64,000 bases of DNA, from assembly GCA_026710825.1 (NCBI GenBank), contig JAPOQH010000116.1, forward strand, positions 96,901 through 160,900, given 5' to 3'. This stretch comes from Chloroflexota bacterium. GTDB lineage: Bacteria; Chloroflexota; Dehalococcoidia; Lucifugimonadales; UBA3495. The notes below the pieces were generated by a model. The model was not told where the DNA came from. It ran no database searches and worked only from the letters and a program-made list of their open reading frames with translations. Position numbers and translations under genes: made by a program. Below, piece after piece: positions 54,326 to 62,323 of this stretch (within the stretch, counting starts at the first letter, position 1; each line of letters opens with the position of its first letter).

Positions 54326-55627
54326 ATGCGTATTCTGCTGATCGCCACCAATCGCCACAACCGCGTAATGAGTCGGATGCGCGCCCAACCAATACCAATC
54401 GGACTGGCCTACGTGGCCGGCCATCTGGACCGTTCCCGGCATGAGGTCAAACTGGTGGACCTCATGTTTGCCAGCGACAATTACCTGGACGAAGTGGAGC
54501 ATACAGTCCGCGACTTCAACCCAGAGTTGGTCGGGATTTCGATACGCAACTTGAGCAATCACAGTTACGTCGATCCTCAGTGGCAGCTACCCATCACCAG
54601 GAGCGTGATCGAGCGAATCCGCTCAATCTCCGATGCGACGATTGTTTGCGGCGGTCCGGCGTTCAGCATCATGCCGAACCAGGTGTTCGACTATGTGCAG
54701 CCCGATTTCGGACTGGCTGGCGACGCGGGGGAGAGCTTCGCAGATCTGGCCGGACGCATCGAGATCGGCGAACCCGACTACCGGGGAATGACCGGACTGC
54801 TGTACCGGCAGGACGGTGAGGTGGTGTACAACGGGATGCGCTGTTCATCCGATTTCATCGAACGGCCCAGCCTGGACGATCTTGATATGCCCAGGTACGC
54901 CAAGGCAGGGTTCGGTGTGAGCGTCCTCACCAAGCTGGGCGGCTTCTACTACCCCACCTCTGCCGACGACATGCGTACGCCCGAAGGCGCGTGGCGGGTT
55001 ATCCGCCCGATCGACGAGGTAGTTGAGGAGGTCTCGGAGGTTACCGAGCGCTACGGGCTCAAAAAGATATTCTTCGTGGACAACTGCTTCAACGTCCCGT
55101 TGGAGCACGCCAAGGACCTCTGCCACGCGTTGATGGACGCTGAAGTCAAGGTCCGTTGGAACACCTGCCTGGCCCCCTACGCGTGCGACACCGAGTTGAT
55201 CGGGTTGATGAAACAAGCCGGTTGTGGCCTCGTGATGATGGGAGGAACGCGAGGTGGAGACCCACACGAAGGGGACAACGATACCTCGCGCTACACAGCC
55301 CTGAAGGAAACCACGGAGATGTGCGAGGCGGGCGGCCTTCACTACACGATCTCGCAGCAGTTCGGCGAACCTGGGGAAACCCGGGCATCGGTCGAGAACA
55401 AGCTGGAGTTCCTGCGCGGCCTCAAACCCTCCCTGGCCAACCTGCGCGTGGGAGTCAGCGTAATGCCGGGCACCGATGTGGCGGCCCGCTGCATTGAGGA
55501 AGGAATCATCACGGACGAATCCGAGTTGATCTCGCCGACGTTCTACATGGACGAGGAAGTGCGGCCGTGGCTGGTCGATTACCTGCGGGAACAGGTCGAC
55601 GCCAACCCGCGTTGGAGTTTGATGTAG
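54326..55627 (+). CDS. B12-binding/radical-SAM-like protein lacking the CxxxCxxC cluster motif
   Basis: A 433-residue protein that follows the cobalamin-binding radical SAM layout: an N-terminal Rossmann-like domain (ILLIATNRHN, GLAYVAGHL, PELVGISIRN, VCGGPAFS, AGDAGESFADL), then a partial TIM barrel (EVVEEVSEVTERYGLKKIFFVDNCFNVPLEHAKDL, GLMKQAGCGLVMMGG). The barrel entry, where TKRGCxxxCxxC is expected, reads TKLGGFYYPTSA (202-213): all three cluster cysteines are absent, with no frameshift. It probably cannot cleave SAM and may bind a cobalamin or act as a scaffold. GAGGGGG precedes the ATG. DUF1800 and NHL genes follow. Confidence 0.75.
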   Translation: MRILLIATNRHNRVMSRMRAQPIPIGLAYVAGHLDRSRHEVKLVDLMFASDNYLDEVEHTVRDFNPELVGISIRNLSNHSYVDPQWQLPITRSVIERIRSISDATIVCGGPAFSIMPNQVFDYVQPDFGLAGDAGESFADLAGRIEIGEPDYRGMTGLLYRQDGEVVYNGMRCSSDFIERPSLDDLDMPRYAKAGFGVSVLTKLGGFYYPTSADDMRTPEGAWRVIRPIDEVVEEVSEVTERYGLKKIFFVDNCFNVPLEHAKDLCHALMDAEVKVRWNTCLAPYACDTELIGLMKQAGCGLVMMGGTRGGDPHEGDNDTSRYTALKETTEMCEAGGLHYTISQQFGEPGETRASVENKLEFLRGLKPSLANLRVGVSVMPGTDVAARCIEEGIITDESELISPTFYMDEEVRPWLVDYLREQVDANPRWSLM

Positions 55628-55669
55628 AGTCCGAACTGATCCAACTCAGAAAAACCAAGGATCCATGCA

Positions 55670-57121
55670 ATGACATCGATGCAAAATGCTCCAACCACTC
55701 CCGGCAGGATCAAACTGGCCGATGAGGAATCAAACCGCATCGCGCATCTGTTGCGCCGAGCCGGTTTCGGGGGGACGCGGGCCGAAATTGACCGGGCCGT
55801 GGCTCAAGGTTACGAGGCCACCGTCGAGGAACTTTTGCATCCCGAACTGCAACCGGATCTGGAAATAGAAGACCTGATCAGGCGGTATCACACCGACCAG
55901 AACAGCCTGATGCTACTGGAAAGCAGCCAGGGCTACTGGCTCTATCGCATCATCAACTCCCGGCGGCCGCTGGAAGAGAAGATGGCCCTTTTCTGGCACG
56001 GCTTGTTTGCCACTGCTTACGGCAAGCTGAACCACGCCAAAGCGGTGGTGAACCAGACCCACACGTTCCGCAGGAACGGCCTGGGCAAGTTCGCCGATAT
56101 CCTGCTGGAGCTGTCCCGCGACCCGGCCATGATCTTCTGGCTGGACAACAAGGACAACCACAAAGACGCGCCAAACGAAAACTACGGTCGGGAGCTCCTG
56201 GAACTGTTCTCGATGGGCATTGGCAATTACACCGAGGACGACGTGAAAGCGGCGGCTCGGTCGTTCACCGGGTGGACCATCGACAATGCCGAATACATGA
56301 GCATTCGGGCCAGCAGGGATTCATTCTGGCCATATGGTCGTATCGACTGGCAATTCCGTTATCGGGATGACGACCATGATGAAAGCGAGAAAACGTTCCT
56401 GGGTCACACGGGCCAATTCGACGGCCAGGAAATCATCGACATCATCATCCGACAGCCAGCCACTGCCCATTACATTGCGGGCAAACTCTACAACTTCTTC
56501 GTGTCTGACCGGCCAGACGAGAGCGCCATAGGTGACTTGGCCGATGAATTCATCAGAACGGAGGGCGATATCAGGTCCGTAATGCGCCGCCTTTTCCTAT
56601 CGGACTTCTTTGCTGACGAGTCGGCCCGATTCGCCCGCGTCAAGAGTCCGGCTGAGTTGGTGGGCGGCACCGCCCGTCTCGCCGGCAGCCACAGGACGCC
56701 GGAGTGGACCATCTGCAACCTGGCGATGGACGTGAATTTCATGGGCCAGGAGATACTCAATCCGCCCACCGTAGAGGGATGGCACACTGGCATGGAGTGG
56801 ATCGACACGGGCAACCTGGTTGAGCGCATCAACGCCGCGGGCGCGGAGATGCGCGACACATCCCGGCCCGGGGTGCGGGCCATCATTGACCGCGTGAAAT
56901 CAGCCGGGGATGTACAGTCTCCCAACCAACTGGCCGATTCGTGCCTCAACGCCATGGGAATGTTCGAGGTGTCCGAAGGAACATTCGACAGCCTGGTGGC
57001 AATGGCAACACCCTGGAGCGAGGTTCGATTTGATCGAGAGGACACCGCCGCCTGCGCCGAAGAGCGCGTCGCGGAGATGATCCAACTGATCGTCGCATCA
57101 CGGGAATACCAACTGGCATGA
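55670..57121 (+). CDS. DUF1800 protein
   Basis: A 483-residue protein of the DUF1800 family: IAHLLRRAGFGGTRAEID near the N-terminus, EKMALFWHGLFATAYGK, and NENYGRELLELFSMGIGNYTEDDVKAAARSFTGWT. The family is widespread, often with a DUF1501 partner, and is of unknown function. Here no DUF1501 gene follows; instead its stop overlaps the start of an NHL propeller gene by 4 nt (ATGA). No signal peptide is visible. Confidence 0.92.
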   Translation: MTSMQNAPTTPGRIKLADEESNRIAHLLRRAGFGGTRAEIDRAVAQGYEATVEELLHPELQPDLEIEDLIRRYHTDQNSLMLLESSQGYWLYRIINSRRPLEEKMALFWHGLFATAYGKLNHAKAVVNQTHTFRRNGLGKFADILLELSRDPAMIFWLDNKDNHKDAPNENYGRELLELFSMGIGNYTEDDVKAAARSFTGWTIDNAEYMSIRASRDSFWPYGRIDWQFRYRDDDHDESEKTFLGHTGQFDGQEIIDIIIRQPATAHYIAGKLYNFFVSDRPDESAIGDLADEFIRTEGDIRSVMRRLFLSDFFADESARFARVKSPAELVGGTARLAGSHRTPEWTICNLAMDVNFMGQEILNPPTVEGWHTGMEWIDTGNLVERINAAGAEMRDTSRPGVRAIIDRVKSAGDVQSPNQLADSCLNAMGMFEVSEGTFDSLVAMATPWSEVRFDREDTAACAEERVAEMIQLIVASREYQLA

Positions 57122-58143
57122 CCACCGCGACCGCCACTTTCACTTACAGCCACACCGTTGGGTTCCTGGCGTACAGAGGACGCGGCTTCATCCATCCGAT
57201 AGCCCTCGCGCTGGGCGACGACGGCGTCATGTACGTGCTGAACCGCGGCGGGCCTGAATCTGTGGGCAGGCTGGAACACAAGCGGGTGTGCATCTGCACC
57301 GTCGACGAGGGGTACATCGGCGAATGGGGAACGGGCGGCACCGACGACGGTCAATTCTGGTGGGCCAGCGACATAGCACGCGCCGCCGATGGCCGCATAT
57401 TCGTGACCGACGAAGCGCTACAGCGGGTTAACATTTTCGACAACGAAGGCAACTTCATTCGCCATTGGGGTGAGGTGGGCGAGGGGCCGGGTCAATTCAA
57501 CCGGCCCGCCGCCATAGCAGTCGCCCCGGACGGCACGCTGCTGATCAGCGACGGGCTGAATCATCGCATACAGCGTTACACCGCCGACGGAGAATACCTG
57601 GGCGGCTGGGGCGAGTTCGGCGCGCAGGCGGGGCAGTTCAACACTCCCTGGGGAATAACGTGCGACGCTGATGGCAACGTTTTCGTGGCTGACTGGCGCA
57701 ATGACCGGGTCCAGGCTTTTACTTCCGGCGGGCGTTTCGTAGGCCAGTGGGGCACATCAGGAGACTGGAAAGGTCAACTCAACCGACCCGCGTCAGTGGA
57801 AGTTGACGGCGAAGGATACGTGTACGTCGCTGATTGGGGCAACGAAAGAGTGCAGGTGTTTGCTCCCGACGGCGAGGTCGCGGCGATTCTCCTGGGCAAC
57901 GCCACCACGTCATCGTGGGCCGAAGATTACCTGGCGGCGAATCCTGACGAACAAAGGGCCAGGGCCGAAGCCAACCTGGCGCCGGCGGTCAACCCGTGGC
58001 GTGACCATCACCGTGAGGCATCTGCCGGTATCGAGGGCCGCTTCTGGGGTCCGACTTCGGTACGCGTGGATGGCGCGGGCCGGATATACGTGGTGGACTC
58101 GTGCCGCCATCGGGTCCAGATATACCGCAAGGTTGTTGGCTAG
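57118..58143 (+). CDS. NHL-repeat beta-propeller protein
   Basis: A 341-residue six-bladed propeller made of NHL units with the pattern GxFxxPxGIAxxxDGxxxVxDxxNxRIQxF (for example GPGQFNRPAAIAVAPDGTLLISDGLNHRIQ). It offers a protein or small-ligand binding surface and has no signal peptide. Blades end at about residue 335 with VVDSCRHRVQIY. The overlap with the DUF1800 gene suggests that the two form a complex. Confidence 0.9.
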   Translation: MTTATATFTYSHTVGFLAYRGRGFIHPIALALGDDGVMYVLNRGGPESVGRLEHKRVCICTVDEGYIGEWGTGGTDDGQFWWASDIARAADGRIFVTDEALQRVNIFDNEGNFIRHWGEVGEGPGQFNRPAAIAVAPDGTLLISDGLNHRIQRYTADGEYLGGWGEFGAQAGQFNTPWGITCDADGNVFVADWRNDRVQAFTSGGRFVGQWGTSGDWKGQLNRPASVEVDGEGYVYVADWGNERVQVFAPDGEVAAILLGNATTSSWAEDYLAANPDEQRARAEANLAPAVNPWRDHHREASAGIEGRFWGPTSVRVDGAGRIYVVDSCRHRVQIYRKVVG

Positions 58144-58169
58144 CGGGCGGATAGAATAACCAGATAATA

Positions 58170-58198
58170 GTAGGGGCGGGTTTGAAACCCGCCCCTAC
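58170..58198. terminator. Bidirectional terminator-like hairpin, dispersed repeat
   Basis: GTAGGGGCGGGTTT and its exact reverse complement flank a single central G: a 14-bp perfect stem. It lies between the convergent NHL and CMD genes. It is the third member of the GTAGGGGCG family in this window. A T-run is lacking. Confidence 0.6.
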
Positions 58199-58223
58199 GC
58201 ATTGCATCAGCCTCAGTTCCGGA

Positions 58224-58790
58224 CTATCCTGGGATACGCTGCAACAACGGTTCGCTCCGGTTCGGGAGCAGGTCAGTCTCGAACGTGTTGATGAGCATTC
58301 CCAGCATGGTGTAATTGCCCAGTACCAGGGTCAACTCGATGGTGCCTTGCTGACCGAATATCTCGAGGGCGCTCTGATAACCGCCCCGGCTCACCTGGTG
58401 GTTGCGCAGGATTTCGCGTCCCAAGTTGATCACTGCGGATTCATCAGGAGCCAGGTCGGGCAACGGGGTCTTGTCGCGGATGGCATCGACGACGGCGCCG
58501 GGCACGCCCGCGTCGCGGGCCGAGGCGGCGTGAGCATTCCAGATGTGCTGACAATCCATTTCGCGGGCCGCCACCAGCATTGCCAATTCGGCGGCTTTCA
58601 TGGGCAGGCTCGCATCGTTGCGGAGGTATTGGTTGAGCGCGGTGGCGTGCTTGCTCGCCTCCGGCACATGGACCATGACAGAGCCGGGTCCGTACGGTGG
58701 AACCGCAGTACCATTCTGGGTAATATCGTCGAATGTGGCTTCCTGGCCGGCCGGCACCGTGTCTCTGGTTGCTGCTGGTAGTCGCGCCAT
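58224..58790 (-). CDS. Carboxymuconolactone decarboxylase-family protein
   Basis: A 188-residue CMD/AhpD-fold protein, a paralogue of the one at 49829: ELAMLVAAREMDCQHIWNAHAASARDAGV, INLGREILRNHQV and LTLVLGNYTMLGMLINTFETDLLP. It also has only one Cys in the motif. The ATG at 58790 has a perfect AGGAGG. It lies downstream of an RraA-like gene, with which it may share a pathway. Confidence 0.87.
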   Translation of the reverse strand: MARLPAATRDTVPAGQEATFDDITQNGTAVPPYGPGSVMVHVPEASKHATALNQYLRNDASLPMKAAELAMLVAAREMDCQHIWNAHAASARDAGVPGAVVDAIRDKTPLPDLAPDESAVINLGREILRNHQVSRGGYQSALEIFGQQGTIELTLVLGNYTMLGMLINTFETDLLPNRSEPLLQRIPG

Positions 58791-58848
58791 AATGGTTCCT
58801 CCTGGCTTCGGGTGGATGGTGGCGAAGTGGCGGAGTCGGTCCAACCGC

Positions 58849-59583
58849 CTAACGGTAGGGTTGTTTCCCGGTTTTTTCTTCGAACAGCTTCCAGGTGTTC
58901 TCGTTGAACGGGTAATACTTGCCCGGAGAACACTGTTCAATTTCGAGTTGAGCCTTGATCACGCCTTCAACTTCCTCGCGTTGATGGGCGATGTTGATGA
59001 CCTCGTGGGCCGCGCTGGCGGGCACGACCACCACGCCGTCATCGTCGCCCACGATGGCATCGCCGGGGCGCACCAACACACCGCCGCACTGGATACAGTC
59101 GTTCACCTGCCAGGGCCAAAATTCGGCGGGGCCCTGCTTGGCGGTGGCGTTGGCCGCGTACACGGGGAACCCGTACTCTTTCAGGGTATTGGTGTCTCGA
59201 ACGGCCCCATCCGTCACCAAGCCGCCGACGCCGCGCTGGTAGAGGCGAAAGAACTTGATGTCGCCGCCGATACTGCTGAACGGCCACCGCATCGCGTCGA
59301 TCACGAGCACTTCGCCAGGGCCGCACAGTTCGAATGCCACGTATTCCGCGGAGTCTGCGGCCTTGGGCTTGTCGGCGGCGAGGTCGGGACGGTGCGGCAC
59401 GAACCGGAGGGTTACGGCGCGGCCGGCCATGTGCTGGCCGGGCTGGAGCGGTTTAGCGCCCTCGATCATGCTCATGGGCCAACCCATCACCCACAGACCA
59501 TCAATCAGCGTTTGGGTGGGTATGGTTTTCAGTGTGGCCAGGGTTTCGTCGGAAACGTAGGCAGCGGATGCGGTGGAGGTCAT
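58849..59583 (-). CDS. RraA-family protein (4-hydroxy-4-methyl-2-oxoglutarate aldolase-like)
   Basis: A 244-residue RraA/HMG-aldolase fold protein: PTQTLIDGLWVMG, AGRAVTLRFVPHRPD, LVIDAMRWPFSSIGGDI and the substrate/metal loop GLVTDGAVRDTN (Arg and Asp of the DGxxRD motif), then GDAIVGDDDGVVVVP. This motif is that of the aldolase and of related dehydratases. It probably cleaves a 2-oxo acid. The ATG at 59583 is used; a longer frame continues upstream, but no ribosome site supports it. Confidence 0.85.
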   Translation of the reverse strand: MTSTASAAYVSDETLATLKTIPTQTLIDGLWVMGWPMSMIEGAKPLQPGQHMAGRAVTLRFVPHRPDLAADKPKAADSAEYVAFELCGPGEVLVIDAMRWPFSSIGGDIKFFRLYQRGVGGLVTDGAVRDTNTLKEYGFPVYAANATAKQGPAEFWPWQVNDCIQCGGVLVRPGDAIVGDDDGVVVVPASAAHEVINIAHQREEVEGVIKAQLEIEQCSPGKYYPFNENTWKLFEEKTGKQPYR

Positions 59584-59642
59584 TGATCTACGGGTTCCAT
59601 ACAGGATTGAGTTGGCCCGGACGGGCGGCTGCATTGTAGCAG

Positions 59643-59676
59643 AAAAGGAGGCGGCCCCTTTTGGGGACCGCCTCTC
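59643..59676 (-). terminator. Rho-independent terminator of proX
   Basis: On the minus strand AGGCGGTCCCC pairs with GGGGCCGCCT around an AAAA loop (one mismatch), followed by a T-rich CCTTTTCT. It lies about 26 nt after the proX stop. Confidence 0.8.
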
Positions 59677-59701
59677 GCAATCAGGCGCTGATGTGGTCCA
59701 G

Positions 59702-60958
59702 TTATTCGCTGGGCCAGCCGTCAGCCTCTTCGCCGGCGCTAAGGGCGGCTTGGATTCCTGCGGCGGCATCATCGGTGACCCATGGGCCCCAGATGTCGGC
59801 GTTATTGTTCAGCCACCAGAGCGCGGTCGCCTTGAGGTCAGCGTCGGGGTTTGCCTGCTGCCATCGTGCCACGCCCTTGTAGACTTCGATGTTGAAGTCC
59901 CAATTGCGCAGGAACTGAATGACGTCGGGCGCCTCCGCGGGCAGATCCGGGTTGACCGCGATCAAGACCGTGGCGTCCTCGTACGCGCAGGGCTTGACGT
60001 CTTCACTGGCCCAGCAAGCTGCGCTAAACGGTGGTTCTTCCAAGCGAACGAGATCGAGGATCAAGGCAGGGTCATTAGTGCCCCACTGGTAGCCGAGCCA
60101 AGGCTCACCGCGCTCGTAGGCGCCGTACAAGTCGGCGTTCAACGCTGCGCCGTCGCCCGGGTTGATGATCTCGACGTGGTCCTCAAGTCCGTAGCCCTTA
60201 ACCTGCGCGGCGTTGACGTTCTCGCAAGCCCAGCCGATTATGCAGGAAACCAATCGGGCCTTGTCGCCGGTCTCTGCGGTGGCGAACAGTTCCTTGTACT
60301 GAGGATCCTTCAGGTCTTCGACGCTGTCGAGTTCGGGATATTCTTCCTGCAGGTATGCAGGGATCACGAACGCGGACTGCCAGTCCTTACCCAGGCTCTG
60401 CCCGACTGAAAGGACCGCGCCTTCTTCACGCGCGGCGTTCCAGGCTTCGGTCTGGTTGGGGAGCCAGATTTCCCTGGTGACGTCGGTGTCGCCATTCTTC
60501 AGGCCCTGGAACAAGGGAAGAGTGGCTCCGAATTTAACGTCTGTCGGATAGCCGTAACCCTTTTCAATGATGTATTGCGCGACGCGGTTTTGGAGCAGCG
60601 CGCTGGACCAGTTGAGGTCGCCGAATACGATGGTCTCTTTGGGTCCTTCGGGGGCCATCACTTCGACTTCCTTGATGACCTCAACCTCTTTGATGACCTC
60701 GACCTCTTTCTCGACGATCTTTTCGACTTCGACGGGTTTTTCAACCTCGACGACCTTCTCGACTTCCTTGACGACTTCGACGGGCTTTTCGACCTCGACG
60801 ACCTTCTCGACCTCGACCTGCTCGGTCACCACGCGGGTAACCTCAATGGTCTGGGGTTCGGCAGGTGAGCACGCCAAGATGGCAATGACGGTAACGAGCG
60901 CCAATACCATCGACAAAGCCACCAATCTGTATTTTGTGAACAAGGTTTTTCCCTCCAT
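59702..60958 (-). CDS. proX: Glycine betaine/proline-type ABC transporter substrate-binding lipoprotein
   Basis: A 418-residue lipoprotein: signal to IAILAC (lipid Cys30), then a Val-Glu-Lys repeat spacer at 47-100 (VEVEKPVEV-type units), then the ProX/OpuAC fold from about residue 108 (IVFGDLNWSSALLQNRVAQYIIEKGYG, DVTREIWLPNQTEAWNA, GWACENVNAAQVKGYGLEDHVEII). It should capture a quaternary amine or similar osmolyte outside the cell and pass it to ProW/ProV. It has its own promoter 50 nt upstream. Confidence 0.9.
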   Translation of the reverse strand: MEGKTLFTKYRLVALSMVLALVTVIAILACSPAEPQTIEVTRVVTEQVEVEKVVEVEKPVEVVKEVEKVVEVEKPVEVEKIVEKEVEVIKEVEVIKEVEVMAPEGPKETIVFGDLNWSSALLQNRVAQYIIEKGYGYPTDVKFGATLPLFQGLKNGDTDVTREIWLPNQTEAWNAAREEGAVLSVGQSLGKDWQSAFVIPAYLQEEYPELDSVEDLKDPQYKELFATAETGDKARLVSCIIGWACENVNAAQVKGYGLEDHVEIINPGDGAALNADLYGAYERGEPWLGYQWGTNDPALILDLVRLEEPPFSAACWASEDVKPCAYEDATVLIAVNPDLPAEAPDVIQFLRNWDFNIEVYKGVARWQQANPDADLKATALWWLNNNADIWGPWVTDDAAAGIQAALSAGEEADGWPSE

Positions 60959-61007
60959 AATGGGCTGCTATCCGGCATGGGCCGGGGCTACGAACGAACA
61001 GGCTCAG

Positions 61008-61036
61008 ATTATCACAGTGTGATTTATCGTTGTCAA
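61008..61036 (-). promoter_or_regulatory. proX: Strong sigma70 promoter of proX with an internal palindrome
   Basis: TTGACA (61036-61031) and GATAAT (61013-61008) are spaced by exactly 17 bp. The spacer and -10 edge contain ATCACAGTGTGAT (61011-61023), a perfect 13-bp dyad around a central base, an obvious site for a dimeric regulator. The surrounding 61010-61130 is markedly AT-rich for this genome. Confidence 0.75.
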
Positions 61037-61151
61037 ATTGATGATTTCTGTGACAATATCATTATGTAATGGATGTTTTTCGTATTCTTATAAGTGTCCA
61101 AAAATGTGGGCACATGGATAGTATTCGAGAAATCTTTCACTTGACATTATT

Positions 61152-61177
61152 GAGCGCCGGACTAATGGCCGGCGCTC
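61152..61177 (-). terminator. Hairpin overlapping the proW stop codon
   Basis: A perfect 9-bp stem, GAGCGCCGG and CCGGCGCTC, with an 8-base loop that contains the TAG stop. It lies before the proX promoter and may partly terminate or protect the proVW transcript. The tail is AT-rich but not a T-run. Confidence 0.5.
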
Positions 61178-62250
61178 AACGCTTCCTGGCGACTGCGGGC
61201 GACAGCCTGGGTGAGACGGTCGATCACGATGGCCATAAATACGATTGCCAGTCCGGCGATAACGCCGTTTCCGACCTCGTTTTTCTGGATGGCGCGCAGG
61301 ACGTTATCGCCCAGACCGCCAGCCGCAACCATGCTGGCGATGGTGACCATGGCCAACGCCATCATGGTGGTCTGGTTGATTCCCGCCATGATCGTGGGCA
61401 ATGCCATGGGAATCTGTACTTTCGCCAGCAGCTGCAATGGTGAGGCGCCAAATGACCGGGCCGCCTCAACCGTCTCAGGGGATACCTGCCGTATGCCCAG
61501 GTTGGTAAGCCGGATCACCGGAGGCACGGCGTAGATGATAGTGGCGAAGATACCGGCCGGTTTGCCCAACCCGAAAAAGAGAATACCCGGAAGCAAGTAG
61601 ACGAAGCTGGGCATAGTTTGCATGCCGTCGAGAATGGGCCGCATGATGCGATCAGCGGTCTGGTTTCGCGCGCCAACCACACCCAAGGGCAGTCCGACCC
61701 CCACAGACAGCGCAACCGCCACCACCATCAATGCCACGGTATCGATGGTGTTCTCCCAGAGGCCCATGAAGCCAATGAACAGGAATGCGAAGGCGGTGAA
61801 TCCCATCAACGCCCAGCGGCCCACGGCGAATGCGGCCAGCACCAACGCCAGCACCACTGCCGGCCACGGGAGCCATTTCAGCCCGTCTTCAATATAATTC
61901 AGCGAATAGGTTATCCCGTTCTTGATGCCATTAAACAGCCAGTCGCCGTTGGTGGTCAGCCATCTCGCTCCACCGTCGATGGCCTCTCCGGTGACGCTGC
62001 GCAACGACTTGGGGAAAGTGGTGGACCCATCGCTGGATTGAACGTGAGCCACCGTGGTGGGGTATTCCATATTTGGACCCCAGAACGCCAGGCTGATCAC
62101 CAAAACGATCAGCACCGCGGCGATGGCGGCGCCCCACCAGTAGATCTTTGGTATTCCCGCCAACGCGTCGCGGGCAGACTGGGCTCCGTTTTGTGACTCG
62201 GAGGCCGCCGGGACAGAGGCGTCGGTCCGTTCTCCGGTGATCACTGCCAT
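61162..62250 (-). CDS. proW: Glycine betaine/proline-type ABC transporter permease
   Basis: A 362-residue permease: a polar N-terminal 35 residues, one isolated helix (about 40-58), an extracytoplasmic loop, then a BPD_transp_1 core with LSVGVGLPLGVVGARN, MRPILDGMQTMPSFVYLLP and the EAA motif region QVSPETVEAARSFGASPLQLLAKVQIPMALP. It carries substrate across the membrane with ProV. It lies 73 nt downstream of proV. Confidence 0.93.
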   Translation of the reverse strand: MAVITGERTDASVPAASESQNGAQSARDALAGIPKIYWWGAAIAAVLIVLVISLAFWGPNMEYPTTVAHVQSSDGSTTFPKSLRSVTGEAIDGGARWLTTNGDWLFNGIKNGITYSLNYIEDGLKWLPWPAVVLALVLAAFAVGRWALMGFTAFAFLFIGFMGLWENTIDTVALMVVAVALSVGVGLPLGVVGARNQTADRIMRPILDGMQTMPSFVYLLPGILFFGLGKPAGIFATIIYAVPPVIRLTNLGIRQVSPETVEAARSFGASPLQLLAKVQIPMALPTIMAGINQTTMMALAMVTIASMVAAGGLGDNVLRAIQKNEVGNGVIAGLAIVFMAIVIDRLTQAVARSRQEALSAGH

Positions 62251-62323
62251 GACTATCTCCCTCCTGCTAGAGGAACGAACCGGTCGGGGGGTTACGGCCT
62301 AGCCGACCTGAAGGGCCCGATTG

